NCBI GenBank assembly: GCA_947650285.1
Contig: CANTFL010001429.1
Location: 248,001 to 312,000, forward strand
Direction: 5' to 3'
DNA: 64,000 bases
Source: Hyaloperonospora brassicae
Lineage: Eukaryota; Oomycota; Peronosporomycetes; Peronosporales; Peronosporaceae
The position numbers and the translations under genes are program-made. Position 1 is the first letter of the stretch; each line of letters begins with the position of its first letter. Under the pieces are notes generated by a model. The model had not been told where the DNA came from, ran no database searches, and saw only the letters and a list, made by a program, of their open reading frames with translations. Shown one piece after another: positions 46,280 through 56,775 of this stretch.

Positions 46280-47429
46280 TAACGAGCATCAATGTGGCCC
46301 GTGACATTAACGACATGTCGTGATAGCTTTGGTAGGAAGCGAATGTAGATAGGATTGTTAGTAAGAAGCGAAAACGACAGTTTGTACTTGATCCCTTGTC
46401 ATGCTTTGGTCTCTGAGCAGTGACTTGGCAACGCCATAGCTGTAGCAGAAAGTTACATTGATTTGCAACAAGTGTAAATGTCAGGTGCAGAAAACAAGTG
46501 TGTGCGTCGGTGTGGACTCGTCTGCTCTACAGCAGCAGCAGCAGATCTGGACGAGCTTTTTCGATCGAATGAGCACTTCTTGCCCATAGTTCGACGCGAA
46601 GACACGACATTAATGCTGTTCTTTCCAGCTCCGTATTCGAAGTATGAGCTGCTGAACCACTTTTTCCGCTGTTAGAGGGTCTAGACTGCAAATGGACGTC
46701 CATTGTCTGGCATGAAGTAGACAGCTTTTGATAAGGTGGCGAGTACTTGTGGAGTCGACGCCAATCACGCACGTCCATTCGCGTGTGCGCAAGACGTGTC
46801 ATGCCGATCGTTTGTTGTTGTTGATAGCCTACGGCAGTAATGCTTTGCTCTCTCGCAACTTGTCTTTACCGTCAACGAGCAGTGTAGTTGTCGTTCATGA
46901 GCTTTGCAACCTCATCCGTTCGCGTAGTTCTTACTCGCATGGCCGCCAATTCGAGACCTGAAAAGTGAATGTCGTGTACAAGTTGCAATAGGAGCTTTGG
47001 GTACGACTGCTTGGTACACAACACCGTCCTGAACATACCTTCGTTCGTGCTTACATAACTTACCAGCCTGACAGCATTGTCCACACATTACTAACGAGTC
47101 TTTGTGTGGACAACGCTGTCAGGTAAGTAAGCTCGGATTTCTCCTCATGCACGTACCACTATTCGTGTCGTCAATAAGTTAGTGGAGACCATAATGACGT
47201 TCAGCAGCGCATGGTACGCGTCATGTTGCATACAAAGCTCGATATGATAGGAGACGATAGATACGTGTCAAACAGATACGTAAGCGAATGAGATAGTGAC
47301 GGGATTAATGCAATACACAGCATACTTCGCTAGTGGCGATATGTTTACGATACGTTCCTCGACTGTCTAGACATTAACGCAGTTGTCGTGTCGGTGTAGC
47401 ACTTGTCACTGCAAAGCAATTCTCTTCCA
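46280..47429. other. Intergenic with fold-back
   Basis: No gene supported. Contains the fold-back at 47067-47123. A few CAG repeats at about 46531-46545. Confidence 0.5.
47067..47123. repeat. 21-bp fold-back, 15-nt loop
   Basis: Arms 47067-47087 and 47103-47123 pair at 20 of 21 positions (CCTGACAGC.. against ..GCTGTCAGG). Both flanks carry an outward-facing GGTAAGT, so the inverted copies include a splice-donor-like sequence. Confidence 0.75.
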
Positions 47430-47724
47430 ATGCTGGCGTTATGCTGGAAGCCACTACGCATACTTCTTGGTGCTGCCTTATTTCTCTGTCTTTATTTGCA
47501 GGTCACAGCCACTGAGCACGCACACTTCTTCTTCTGGTAAGTGATTCGTCTTCTTGCAAACGCCATCGAATCTAGAGTAGATCAGCAGGAACACCAGAGC
47601 AAAGTGCTGCTATACCTCTCTGAGCTGTTACAGCTGCTTAGTCCAGTGCAAGCTTTTGCTGCCGATGTTGAAAAACCAGTGTTGTCCATTTGCGCGCAAG
47701 ACATATGCTCCACGATGCTTGTGA
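47430..47724 (+). CDS. Small secreted six-cysteine peptide (spliced)
   Basis: Proposed from splice sites. Exon 1 47430-47536, intron 47537-47633 (97 bases, GTAAGT ... pyrimidine-rich ... TTACAG), exon 2 47634-47724; 65 aa with TGA stop. Residues 1-27 form a strong signal peptide (MLALCWKPLRILLGAALFLC then LYLQVTA). The mature part of about 38 residues has six cysteines in the order CC-x3-C-x10-CC-x10-C, typical in density of disulfide-stabilised peptides. The first cysteine codon is split TG|C by the intron. Unspliced, the frame stops at once, so the cysteine pattern appears only after splicing, which supports the model. The ATG has a poor context (C at -3). No family is recognised; function unknown. 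Confidence 0.45.
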
Positions 47725-49042
47725 CTGGGCTCGTCATGTTCTACAGCATTGACCCGATGAGAGTCGGCCACTTCTTGGCAGACAGCTCGAGACGAGTGCA
47801 CTTCGTCGACTTGTCCTGCTCCGAAATAGGAACAAGAGATCTTCAGGAAACAGCGGTGCACTCGCGTCGATCGCATTTGTTAGCACCCAACCGCAATCAG
47901 AACGTTAGACCTGTCACCGCTTCTCCGTCAACATCGAACAAAATTCATCCGATTGCTGCTGTGCCCGACGTCGACGCCTACAGTCAACACCGAATAAAGT
48001 TAGCCGAAAGAGTTGTTACAAGATGGACCTCACGGTTGTACTCGTTGTGGTGATCACCTGCTTTCGAAAGACACCATCGCGTTTTCCTCGCGACAGCCTT
48101 CTCTTCAAAACATTTGTGGTCATCATCGCAGCTACAAGTGCATCGTTCACAGCGAATGACCCCAGTGGCTTATTGACAGCAACAGGCTGAACTATCGCAC
48201 GCAGCACCTTCCACACGGTACTTTTCGATCCGACCACAAGTGAGCGCGAGCGACTGACTCCACGCTGCAAACAGCGATCCAGATACTTTCTGCTTATGTA
48301 CGTGATACAAGCGCCGTGTGCAGAAGAAAACATGCTGTCACTTGCTTTGATATTGACGCATGTCCAGCGGTCGGCTGCACGATCCGAGTGCCAATGTGCT
48401 ACAAAACAGCGGACGGACACGCAATCGCAGCAGAAATACCGTCCTGCAGCTGCTGTCGCCTCAATCCAGGGTCAAAGTTGTCGTCGTAGATGATGCCGGG
48501 AGGGAGAGCGAAGACGACGACCTGTGCTTGTGCTTTGCTACTTCATCTTCTGGCTGCTGTATCACCAACGGCACAACAACTCCAGCAGCAGCATGTCAAA
48601 AGTCACAGCGATCGACCTCGACCTTTTGGCCACCGCGTCTTCGATTGCGTTCGCCTTGTTATGATTGACATGAGCTTGATGTGTGTCGTTTCGGATGGAG
48701 CGCAATGGTGGCAAGATCTACACAGAAAAGATAGCGGATACCATCGTGCCAAAGTCATCGGCTTCATACAGATCCGTCGTGATGACGCACTGACCGCATA
48801 ATCGCGGCTTAGATCAGTTGACGCCTTTGATCTTTCTCCTGTTGGCAAAGACAACAGCAATGTCCAGCGATTTGCAACTGCGTGAGGCATTCAACAAATT
48901 GATTTCCTTTGACGTCAGTCATTTGGTCATGAGCAGGTCATATGTCCTATTCACCACTCCGTGCAACGATCCAAGCAATGACTCTTCAACCCTTGAACCA
49001 CAAAGAGATCCCACAAAGCATTCTTTGTTCTGCCAGCAGCAA
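47725..49042. other. Intergenic with weak secreted-ORF candidates
   Basis: A 55-codon frame at 48023-48190 starts with a hydrophobic MDLTVVLVVVITCF. The frame at 48490-48801 is listed separately. Nothing else is recognised. Confidence 0.35.
48490..48801 (+). CDS. Possible small secreted protein
   Basis: 103 codons, ATG to TAA, single frame. The start (MMPGGRAKTTTCACALLLHL then LAAVSPTAQQ) resembles a signal peptide with cleavage after Thr-Ala. A Gln-rich stretch follows, then a basic region. No RXLR, LxLFLAK or cysteine pattern and no known domain. Chance is possible. Confidence 0.28.
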   Translation: MMPGGRAKTTTCACALLLHLLAAVSPTAQQLQQQHVKSHSDRPRPFGHRVFDCVRLVMIDMSLMCVVSDGAQWWQDLHRKDSGYHRAKVIGFIQIRRDDALTA

Positions 49043-50618
49043 CTAGTGAGCGCACGAGGTCAGGGCACCGTTGCTCGATGTGGTTGATGCAGTAGTTGAC
49101 GTCGACGCGATGAGCGAGCGCACAAGGTCTGGATACTGCTGCTCAATCTGTTCGGCGCACTGGTTGACGTTGAAGCATACGGAGCTAATCCGAGTATCGA
49201 AAGCAGCAAACACCTCGTCTTCCGTGTTCTCAAACTCGAGAAAACCCAGCTGCTGATCGATGCTGCCCTTCATGCGGTCTTCACCAATCATTGTAGCAGC
49301 GACGCGCTCCGCGTTCACCGGTTCGATCTCAAGCAGTTTGCCCAGCTCTTCAAGTGAGATGCTGCTGTAAACACGACTCGCAGCCAGCAGATTGTGCTCA
49401 AGGAAGGCATTCTCGAGCACCGTAAAGCCGTTGGACAACACTGCTTTCTGATGCGGCAGCAAACTTTGTTCAAACTGCACAAGCTCCGGCCGACGAATCA
49501 GCTGCTCCATGTACATTTTCTCCAGAATCGCCACATGTTCACTGTTCTTCACGCGTTCGTCCTTGTACAGCGTGCCGAGAAGACGCGATCGCTGCGGGCC
49601 CGCAGGAGCCAAGATAGCGCACGTGACGGCCTTGCTCAGGAGCTCCAACAAGTCGTCCGGGTCCACTTCATCCGGCTTGGACTGCGAGAACTCGTAATAG
49701 CGCAGTGCTGCATCGAGGAACTTGCGCTTCGAGTCGAGAATCCGGGCGTACGAGACCTGAAAGCGCAGCCGAAGCGCCCAGTCGTCCACGTTATGGATAA
49801 AGCGCGAAGCGCGATTGATAAAGTTCTCTGCGTCCACGGTCTCGTCTTCTTGTAGATACAGCTCAGCAATCTTGACGTACTTCTCAATCTTCTCGACGTC
49901 CGTGTACTGACGCGTCGAGCTCTCGAGATTGATGGCAGCCAGCGCCTTTGCAGCTTCAATGTACTCTTCTTCGTCCATGTACATAGCTGCAAGCGACTCG
50001 CGAAACATGACGTCAGGCTCCTCGAACGACAGGATGCGGGACTTGATCTTTGCGAGGCAGAAGCAGATGAACTCGAGTTTCCACGAGTGGACGTCCACGT
50101 CAATTGCTGCAACGACTGATGCCAAGTGGGTGATCACCTGCAACAAAGAAGAGAGCTTGTAAGTGGTTAAGTGCTTGTGGAGAAGTTGAGTAGCGGTAAC
50201 GACGTACAGCACGCGAGATCACGAGCGGCACATCTTCTCCCAGCACTGTACGATACACCGATCCGATTAGAGCTCGGTTTGTAAATGTACTGACATAGCA
50301 GCAATCGATCTACTTACAATGCGTGACAATCGTCTTGAGTGTCGTCACGTCATGTAAATGCTCTTCCAATACCGTCTGCGAATGGTAAATCAGTGCATTA
50401 GAACTCACGGTGATTCATATCAGTACATGATGCATCGCACCTTGTACGCGGCCGTTTTTTCCTTTTGGTCGGCGATATGCGATATCTGCGCCACAGGGTA
50501 TGCATTACGCGCACCTACGAGCGATCAGAGGATTCTCTTGTACATAGCACATCGTGCAAGCGCCTTATTAGGCTCTGTATGAAGCCACACGTACGCGCTG
50601 AAGCTCGGCGTCGATCAT
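49043..50618 (-). CDS. CSN4: COP9 signalosome subunit 4
   Basis: Five exons on the minus strand: 50618-50595, 50485-50441, 50375-50318, 50272-50208 and 50137-49043 (428 aa). Introns are 109, 65, 45 and 70 bases. The small 5' exons rebuild the N-terminal helical repeats (IADQKEKTAAYKTVLEEHL, then GEDVPLVISRAVITHLA), which align with plant CSN4. The last exon holds the rest, including ILSFEEPDVMFRESLA, NFINRASRFI, ARILDSKRKFLDAALRYYEF, APAGPQRSRLLGTLYKDER, the PCI domain (LPHQKAVLSNGFTVLENAFL, EHNLLAASRVYSSISLEELG) and ATMIGEDRMKGSIDQQ. CSN removes NEDD8 from cullins, and CSN4 is a core PCI subunit. The third intron (45 bases, ending CCGAG) is very short and is the least certain junction. Confidence 0.9.
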
Positions 50619-52276
50619 GATCCTCTGTACGTTTTGTGCCTGACGAGATACTTCGTATCAGTACATTTAACTCCCAATCGGATCACCGTATTGCATTCAC
50701 ACGATTTCTTTTTTGTCAAAAATAAGAGGACAGAAAGTATAAACGGAGTATTTCGTATGCGCACAATACGAACATACGTCGACTTGAAGCGTGACCCCAT
50801 GACCTATAACATGGGGAATGCAAATAAGCTTATAAGTGCATTGAGGGACCTGGTCTCTAATCATCGAAAGCATTTTTACAATCGCTATACCTGAGGGACC
50901 GATGCGTGTGTGCAGTTTACGTTCTGCGCGAAATGTCGTGCCAATAAGTCTCACATGCAGTCCTTAGATCTTTAGTTTTTCGTCCTCTCAAGACATGTTC
51001 AAGTACAAGTTAAGCTTTGCGATCGTCAGCTCTTGCTTGATGAACGACAAATCTTCAGTCAGCGCCCGCCGCATGAGTGCATTGTGTCGTCTTACAGGCA
51101 CTCTGCGCTACATCTGGTCGGTAGTCTTTCTGATAAGACGTTGCTCAACAACTATTGGTGTTATGGCCAAAACTCGCGCGATCCCAATCGCTACTTTCTC
51201 GTTCCTGTTGTTGCCTCACTTGTACTCTCCACTTGACTGCATCATCATCGATCGATCCTGTACTACAAACACTATCGTTCTTGTCGTACATGCTGAGCGG
51301 CCTCACAGCTCTCCATATTGCAGCCAATGTGCAATCAGCTACCACAAGATTTTCTGATTGCTTCCCATCTCTCTTGCTCTACAAGTGTCCTGTTCACTCG
51401 AAGTTTGCTGTTGTCATCAACGTCACGAGATTCCGTGTTTACTGAGTCTATACACAACCTTTGATCGAGTAGGTGTCGACAACACACGACCACGATATGT
51501 GCAACAAGCTGAAATCCTGTACATTTATCGGCAAATGTGAGATCAAGCTACTCTTCATACAACGTTTATAATCTAATCTATAGGCACGTGAAAGACAAAG
51601 TTGTAAGCGACAAGACATGAGCAGCGGTAGCATCAAAGACGTAAGGGCATTCTTCCGTCGAAAGCAGAACAAATTTGCGACCCTTCGACATGCGAGTGAC
51701 CAAGTCCAACATGTCGGCTACTTCTTCAGGTAACGTCGAAAAGTGTGAACGCATTACGATCGCTATCGGACAACTCGGTCTCACATCCCCAGTAGACGAC
51801 ACGAGAAACACACGGCACCATGAAGTGTAAAAAATATATAGACAAACAGACACAAGACGACAAACCGCAAACAAACTTGGAAGCTGGCATTCTCTCACTC
51901 GTGCCCCCCACTCCCTTCCAGTCCGTTACGCTGCGCGTGATACATCATGCATCAAAAGAGAGAAAGACAGACGGATGGACAGCTGCGTCGCAAGCGAGAG
52001 CAGCGACAAAGGACGCCAAGTCAGCTTGAAAATACTCGATATCCACATAGTCCCTCTTCTTCTTCTGTATACAAGATGGCAAACTCACTCACACTTACTT
52101 CCCTCGGTCTCGGCTCGTTCGACAAACTCGGTCTCCCAATGTCTCATTCTTTGCTTGCAACCACCGCTTTTCGTTTGAGACACAGCACTTCCAACAGTAC
52201 CGACACAATTCTAATCTCGGCTCGCCTTCCCGCCCTCTGTATCTCTCTCTCTCTCTCTTTCTCTCTCTTGCTCTTC
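50619..52276. other. Intergenic, nothing confident
   Basis: Lies between CSN4 and the 3' end of the acidic surface-protein gene. A (CT)n run is at 52240-52266. A minus-strand stretch at 51774-51620 looks codon-like and is listed separately. Confidence 0.5.
51620..51774 (-). CDS. Possible orphan exon
   Basis: Minus-strand frame reading MRSHFSTLPEEVADMLDLVT and then RMSKGRKFVLLSTEE, CPYVFDATAAHV. Its residue choice resembles a folded soluble protein, unlike neighbouring frames. No partner exon, splice pair or family identified. Confidence 0.2.
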
Positions 52277-54457
52277 TTACAGGGCCGAGTTCTTGTCAAT
52301 GGTAAAAATGTCGCCCTCCGCTTTCTTCGACCTACTGCTCCGTCGCTTCATGTACACGGCACCCACAATCGCCAGAGCGACACAAGCCACACCGGCAGCA
52401 ATGAATGGCGTAAAACTCATCGACGCCGTCTTGGGGTCGTCACTCGACTTAAAGCTCACCGCCTCAGCACTCAGAGCATTCTGCTCGACAGTGTTTTCAG
52501 TGTCTTTGCTGCCGCCGGTTGACGCAGTGGCAGTGGTGTCGTCGGGAACAAGAGCATCGTCAGCCGACGGCAATATAGTTAGCACAGAACCCGAGCCCGG
52601 CGAATCCTCCTGCTCCTGCTCCTCGCCCGTAGCAGAAGCTGGCGAATCCAGAGAGGAAGAAGTCAAGTCGGTACCCGTCTCGGTGCCTTCTCCTTTTTCA
52701 CCACCAATGTCAGGAAGCGTCTCGCTGCCGAGGTCCTGCTCATCCGTCCCAGTGCTACCAGCTAACGAGAACTCTTGACTGCAAGAAGAATCATCCTGGC
52801 CAGCAATGTCAAGCTCTTCATCGCAGTCCGAGCCAGCAATGTCGAGCTCCTCAATGCAGTCCGAGCCAGCAATGTCGAGCTCTTCATCGCAGTCCGAGCC
52901 AGCAATGTCCAGCTCTTCATCGCAGTCCGAGTCGGCAATGTCCAGCTCCTCCGTGCAGTCCGAACCAGCGATGTCGAGCTCTTCCGAGCAGTCCGAGCCA
53001 GCATCGTCGTCACCACCCGTCGCTACAGGAGGTTGTCCTTTCGTTGCACTGTCATCGATCGGGTCTGTAAAGAGGCACAACAAGAATGTCAGGAGATTGT
53101 TGGCATCACATTCAACAAGTCAACGTCAAGCAAACGTACCAGGCGTTTCCGCACCACCACCCGTAGCATCAGGCAACTCTTCGGCGCCTTCAACAGCCAG
53201 ACTTGGGCTTGGCTTCTCGCCCTCTCCGCTTTCAATCGGATCCTCTTCAACGTCTGGAGCTTCTTCACCACCGCCAATACCCGCGCCTATCTCTTTGCCT
53301 TCTCCGCTCTCACTCGGCAGCTCTTCGACTTCAGTAAGCTTTTCATCTTCAGTTTCGTTATCAACTAAGCCTTCAACCGCAGGTTTAACGACACCATCGT
53401 CACCACCAGGCGACGCATTGGTTTCTTCTTCGGATTCGACCGGTTCCGTAGCAGACTCACTGGCCCCAGTGCCTTCATCTTCCATCAAATCGCCTCCAGC
53501 GTCACCACCCTTCTCAGCCGTTGGGTCAGATTCAGGCTCAGTGTTTTGCAAGAAGACCTCCTTCTCATCGCCAGCAGGCGTCCCACCGTCACCGCCCGTC
53601 TCAACATCAGGAGTTTCGACTTCCGTAGCACCGCCATCGATCGGACTTGCAGCACCGCCGTCACCGGCCTCAACTGGACTAGAGCCACCGCCCGTCTCGA
53701 TCGTCTCTTCAGTACCACCGCCCGTCTCAATCGTCTCTTCACCACCGCCGGTCTCGATCGTCTCTTCAGTGCCGCCGCCACCGCCGGTCTCGGGCGTCTC
53801 TTTAGCGCCGCCATCGACCGGCTCGACACCGCCATCGATCGGCTCGTCACCCTCCGTTCCAGCAATGTCCAGCTCCTCACTGCAGTCCGAGCCGGCAATG
53901 TCGAGCTCTTCATCGCAGTCCGAGCCAGCAATGTCCAGCTCTTCATCGCAGTCCGAGTCGGCAATGTCGAGCTCTTCACTGCAGTCCGAGTCGGCAATGT
54001 CGAGCTCTTCACTGCAGTCCGAGTCGGCAATCTCTAGCTCTTCATTGCAGTCCGAGGCCTCCCCAGCCTCGTCGTCACCACTTCCAGCCGCGAGCTCAAA
54101 CTCCTCACTGCACGACGCTGAGCCCGTGTCTCCAGTCACGTCCGGCTCCGGCAACACTCCCCCAGCGACGTCGCCTTCTGCACTGCCGCTCAAGCTCAGC
54201 GTGTCCAGCCCGCTAGCCGCGTCCCCACCCTTGACCCCCGTCAAGTCCGCTGTCGGGTCTTCCGGGAGCTCCTCGAGCGACTCCGTCGCCGCCGACGACG
54301 TCCCGGTCGAGATGTCGTCCTGGGTCACCACATCTTCCGTGGCCGGCGACCCCGCGCCCGTGTCGTCGACGCCCGACGTGGCAAAGTCAATTGCGTGCAC
54401 CTGCTGCGCGGCACAGAGCAGCGCTGCTGCAATAACGAGACGCGTTGGGACTTTCAT
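52277..54457 (-). CDS. Acidic repeat surface protein with C-terminal membrane anchor
   Basis: Two exons: 54457-53140 and 53064-52277 (701 aa), with a 75-base intron (GTACGT...TTACAG). Signal peptide 1-22 (MKVPTRLVIAAALLCAAQQV then HA). Two blocks of six 11-residue repeats, consensus SDCDEELDIAG, lie at about 134-199 and 462-528, one block in each exon; each unit has one cysteine. Between them is a Gly/Glu/Thr region with TEETIETGGG copies and a long Ser/Glu/Pro stretch. Near the C-terminus PFIAAGVACVALAIVGAVYM (about 658-678) is a transmembrane helix followed by a basic cytosolic tail (KRRSSRSKKAEGD). The design is that of a cell-surface or wall-spanning glycoprotein. Function is unknown; metal binding or disulfide cross-linking by the DCxEE units is inference. 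The Ser-rich frame on the opposite strand is a shadow. Confidence 0.8.
52800..52999 (-). repeat. Six 33-bp coding repeats (block 2)
   Basis: Tandem 33-base units encoding SDCxEELDIAG or SDCxEELDIAD in exon 2 of the acidic surface protein. Units differ mainly at the residue after Cys (Ser, Thr, Asp, Ile). Confidence 0.9.
53861..54056 (-). repeat. Six 33-bp coding repeats (block 1)
   Basis: Tandem 33-base units encoding the same SDCxEELDI motif in exon 1. Close identity with block 2 suggests exchange between the blocks. Confidence 0.9.
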
Positions 54458-55170
54458 ACTTGTCCCACGTCTCTCCTACTCAGTCGAACACAAGTCGCGT
54501 CTACGAGACGTCGCGACGTGTTCTATCTGCTGTTTCGTGTTTTTCTTTTTCTTTTTCGTTCAATCGCTCCGACTGTCTCTCTCTCTCTCTCTGTGTCTCG
54601 TGCTCGATATGCAACGGGTTTGAGGGGGGAGCGCGCTCGCGATTGCTCGAAAGTGGTCCAATTGAAGAGTGAGCAGAAAGAAGCTGTGGATTGGCGCACG
54701 GCCTTTTCGGCCTATTTGGGCTCTTTGGGCCGGCGCTGGTACAGAGAGTCAGCCGACCAGTCTCAGCCGCTCAGTTGCCCACTGGCCACCAGCTGGTGCG
54801 GGCGAACACACGACTTGTCGTCCGTGGCGTTCGAGGGTAGGTCTTGCTCGGGGTTGTACTTGGTCGCAATGTGCTTGCTGACGATCAGGAGGCTGATGGT
54901 CGCGATGGTGATGCTCGCGCGTAGTCGCGTCGTGACCGCGTGTCGCTGCTCTATGGAGTTCGCTCAGCGCTTGGACCGCCTGCTTGCAAGCCGAGTTTCA
55001 GTCAGACCCGAGGGCGCGTCGCGCGGCGGCTGGTGGCGGCGAAAATGTGCGATTAGATTCATGGGATTCACTTGCGGGCAACGGCACAGTCGCGACGGCG
55101 AAATGCGGCTGGCAGTGGCAGTGGCAGTGGCGTTGTCATTGTCTACTCGCGATGGAACGCGCGCAGCGTC

Positions 55171-55210
<40 letters not shown>
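55171..55210. repeat. (GA)n microsatellite
   Basis: GA dinucleotide run ending in GAAAGAAAGAG. Confidence 0.85.
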
Positions 55211-55213
<3 letters not shown>

Positions 55214-55435
55214 AAGAGATTTCGTTGCGATCCGCAGCGTCTCAAACTTTGACGGACAAACTAACAACAACAACAGCAATGTACAAAGAATGCAGTGGTT
55301 GCCAAGCGCATCTCGGCCTGCGAACAAGCCCACTGCATGTCGCATCGATCGCAGATCAACAGCAGAGGAACAAGAACATGCCAGTCGCAATTGACGACGA
55401 TGCTGCTGCTGCTGTTATTCCCACAACTTCTTCTT

Positions 55436-55561
<126 letters not shown>

Positions 55562-56733
55562 CTGCTTCTGCTACTTGTGGTCGTATCGCATTCAGTGAAC
55601 GAGTCAATTGACTGTATCAGTAGATGAGGGATACGTGATCTACGCACTCGCGTACGAAGAGCGTGTGGCTGTACAATTAGACTTAGGCTTCTCAGTCAAT
55701 ATACGTTGTCATGCTGTAGGTCTCCTCCTATTGTCTCAACTAACGCCGTCTTCTGTGGCCGCGTCGTCCCTTGTCCACATTCAATTGCAACTGCCGACGT
55801 CCAGCGAGAGTTTGACTCGTCGTCATAGCTTCACTCGACGCGATACTTACGAGCTATGACGACGCGTTGAGATGGAACGGCAGCAAGTGCCTCGTTGCGC
55901 CAACCATTTCGTCACCTCTTAGTGACGCTCGACTCGCGTGCGGCCACTAGTGTCAGCTCACCACGCCAAAAGCTCGTGGCTGGACGATGGTCAGCCAGAG
56001 ATGTGGGCGTCGCCGCCTGCTGTTACGCGCAGTACAATCGTTGCGGCTGAATTATTTGCCAGCCTTTGCGCGGTAGAAGACACACGGCGACGCGACCGTC
56101 TTTACGTACGCTGCATTAGTCACAAGCAACGCGACGTCGCGACTCGACAAATTTCTGGAAACCATCGGGTGGGTGCGTGGGTGGGTAAATGCGCAGATAT
56201 GCCGCTTTGGCAATTCGACAGAGATCTCTTCTGCATCGGCAAGCAGCGACATGTACGTCCCGCTGGAACGTCACAGCACCGGAGACACGAAGGTGAGGCC
56301 ATCGACAATGATCGCTCGAGGGAAACGCAATGGCTCATCGATCCAAGTAGCTTCCTCTGTGTCTTTCTTTACGTGAGACTTGCAGTGGCGTACAGTGCAG
56401 AGAGGCAAAGGGGGCAGTCAGTGGTCGCAAGCGCTTGTTCGATGGCAAAGGGGCGTGCGTTGTTGCTACCGTCTGAGGCCCCTGCCCGTCGCTGTCGTAA
56501 ACAATGCGTGCGCTGCTTTCTCTCAAAAATCGACGACGGCCATCTGCTCCTGCGGCTGCATTGTCTCGCGGTCCTGGAGATGTGCACAGACGGGATGCAC
56601 TTGCCCGCGCGCGCAGCCCTCGGCTCTGCACAGACCGAACCCAAGAAGCAGTTCACGCGGAGATGACGGGCGTCTAGGGATCGCGAGAGTGGGCAACGTA
56701 CCCACATTCCAATTCGACCGCGTGAACCCTCTT

Positions 56734-56775
56734 GTCTATCTATCTATCTGTCTATCTGTCAATCTGTCTATCTGC
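56734..56775. repeat. TATC/TGTC tetranucleotide repeat
   Basis: Interrupted tetranucleotide units of the type CTAT and CTGT. Confidence 0.85.

Noticed and set aside
19994..48801. RXLR or Crinkler effector genes
   Set aside because: None of the signal-peptide candidates has an RXLR-EER or LxLFLAK motif at the expected distance.
52800..54056. CRISPR-like array
   Set aside because: The 33-bp units are adjacent coding repeats with no spacers, in a eukaryotic gene.
52806..54623. Long Ser-rich plus-strand ORF (605 codons)
   Set aside because: Antisense shadow of the acidic repeat protein. The minus strand has a signal peptide, a clean intron and a membrane anchor; the plus frame is only the repeat read backwards.
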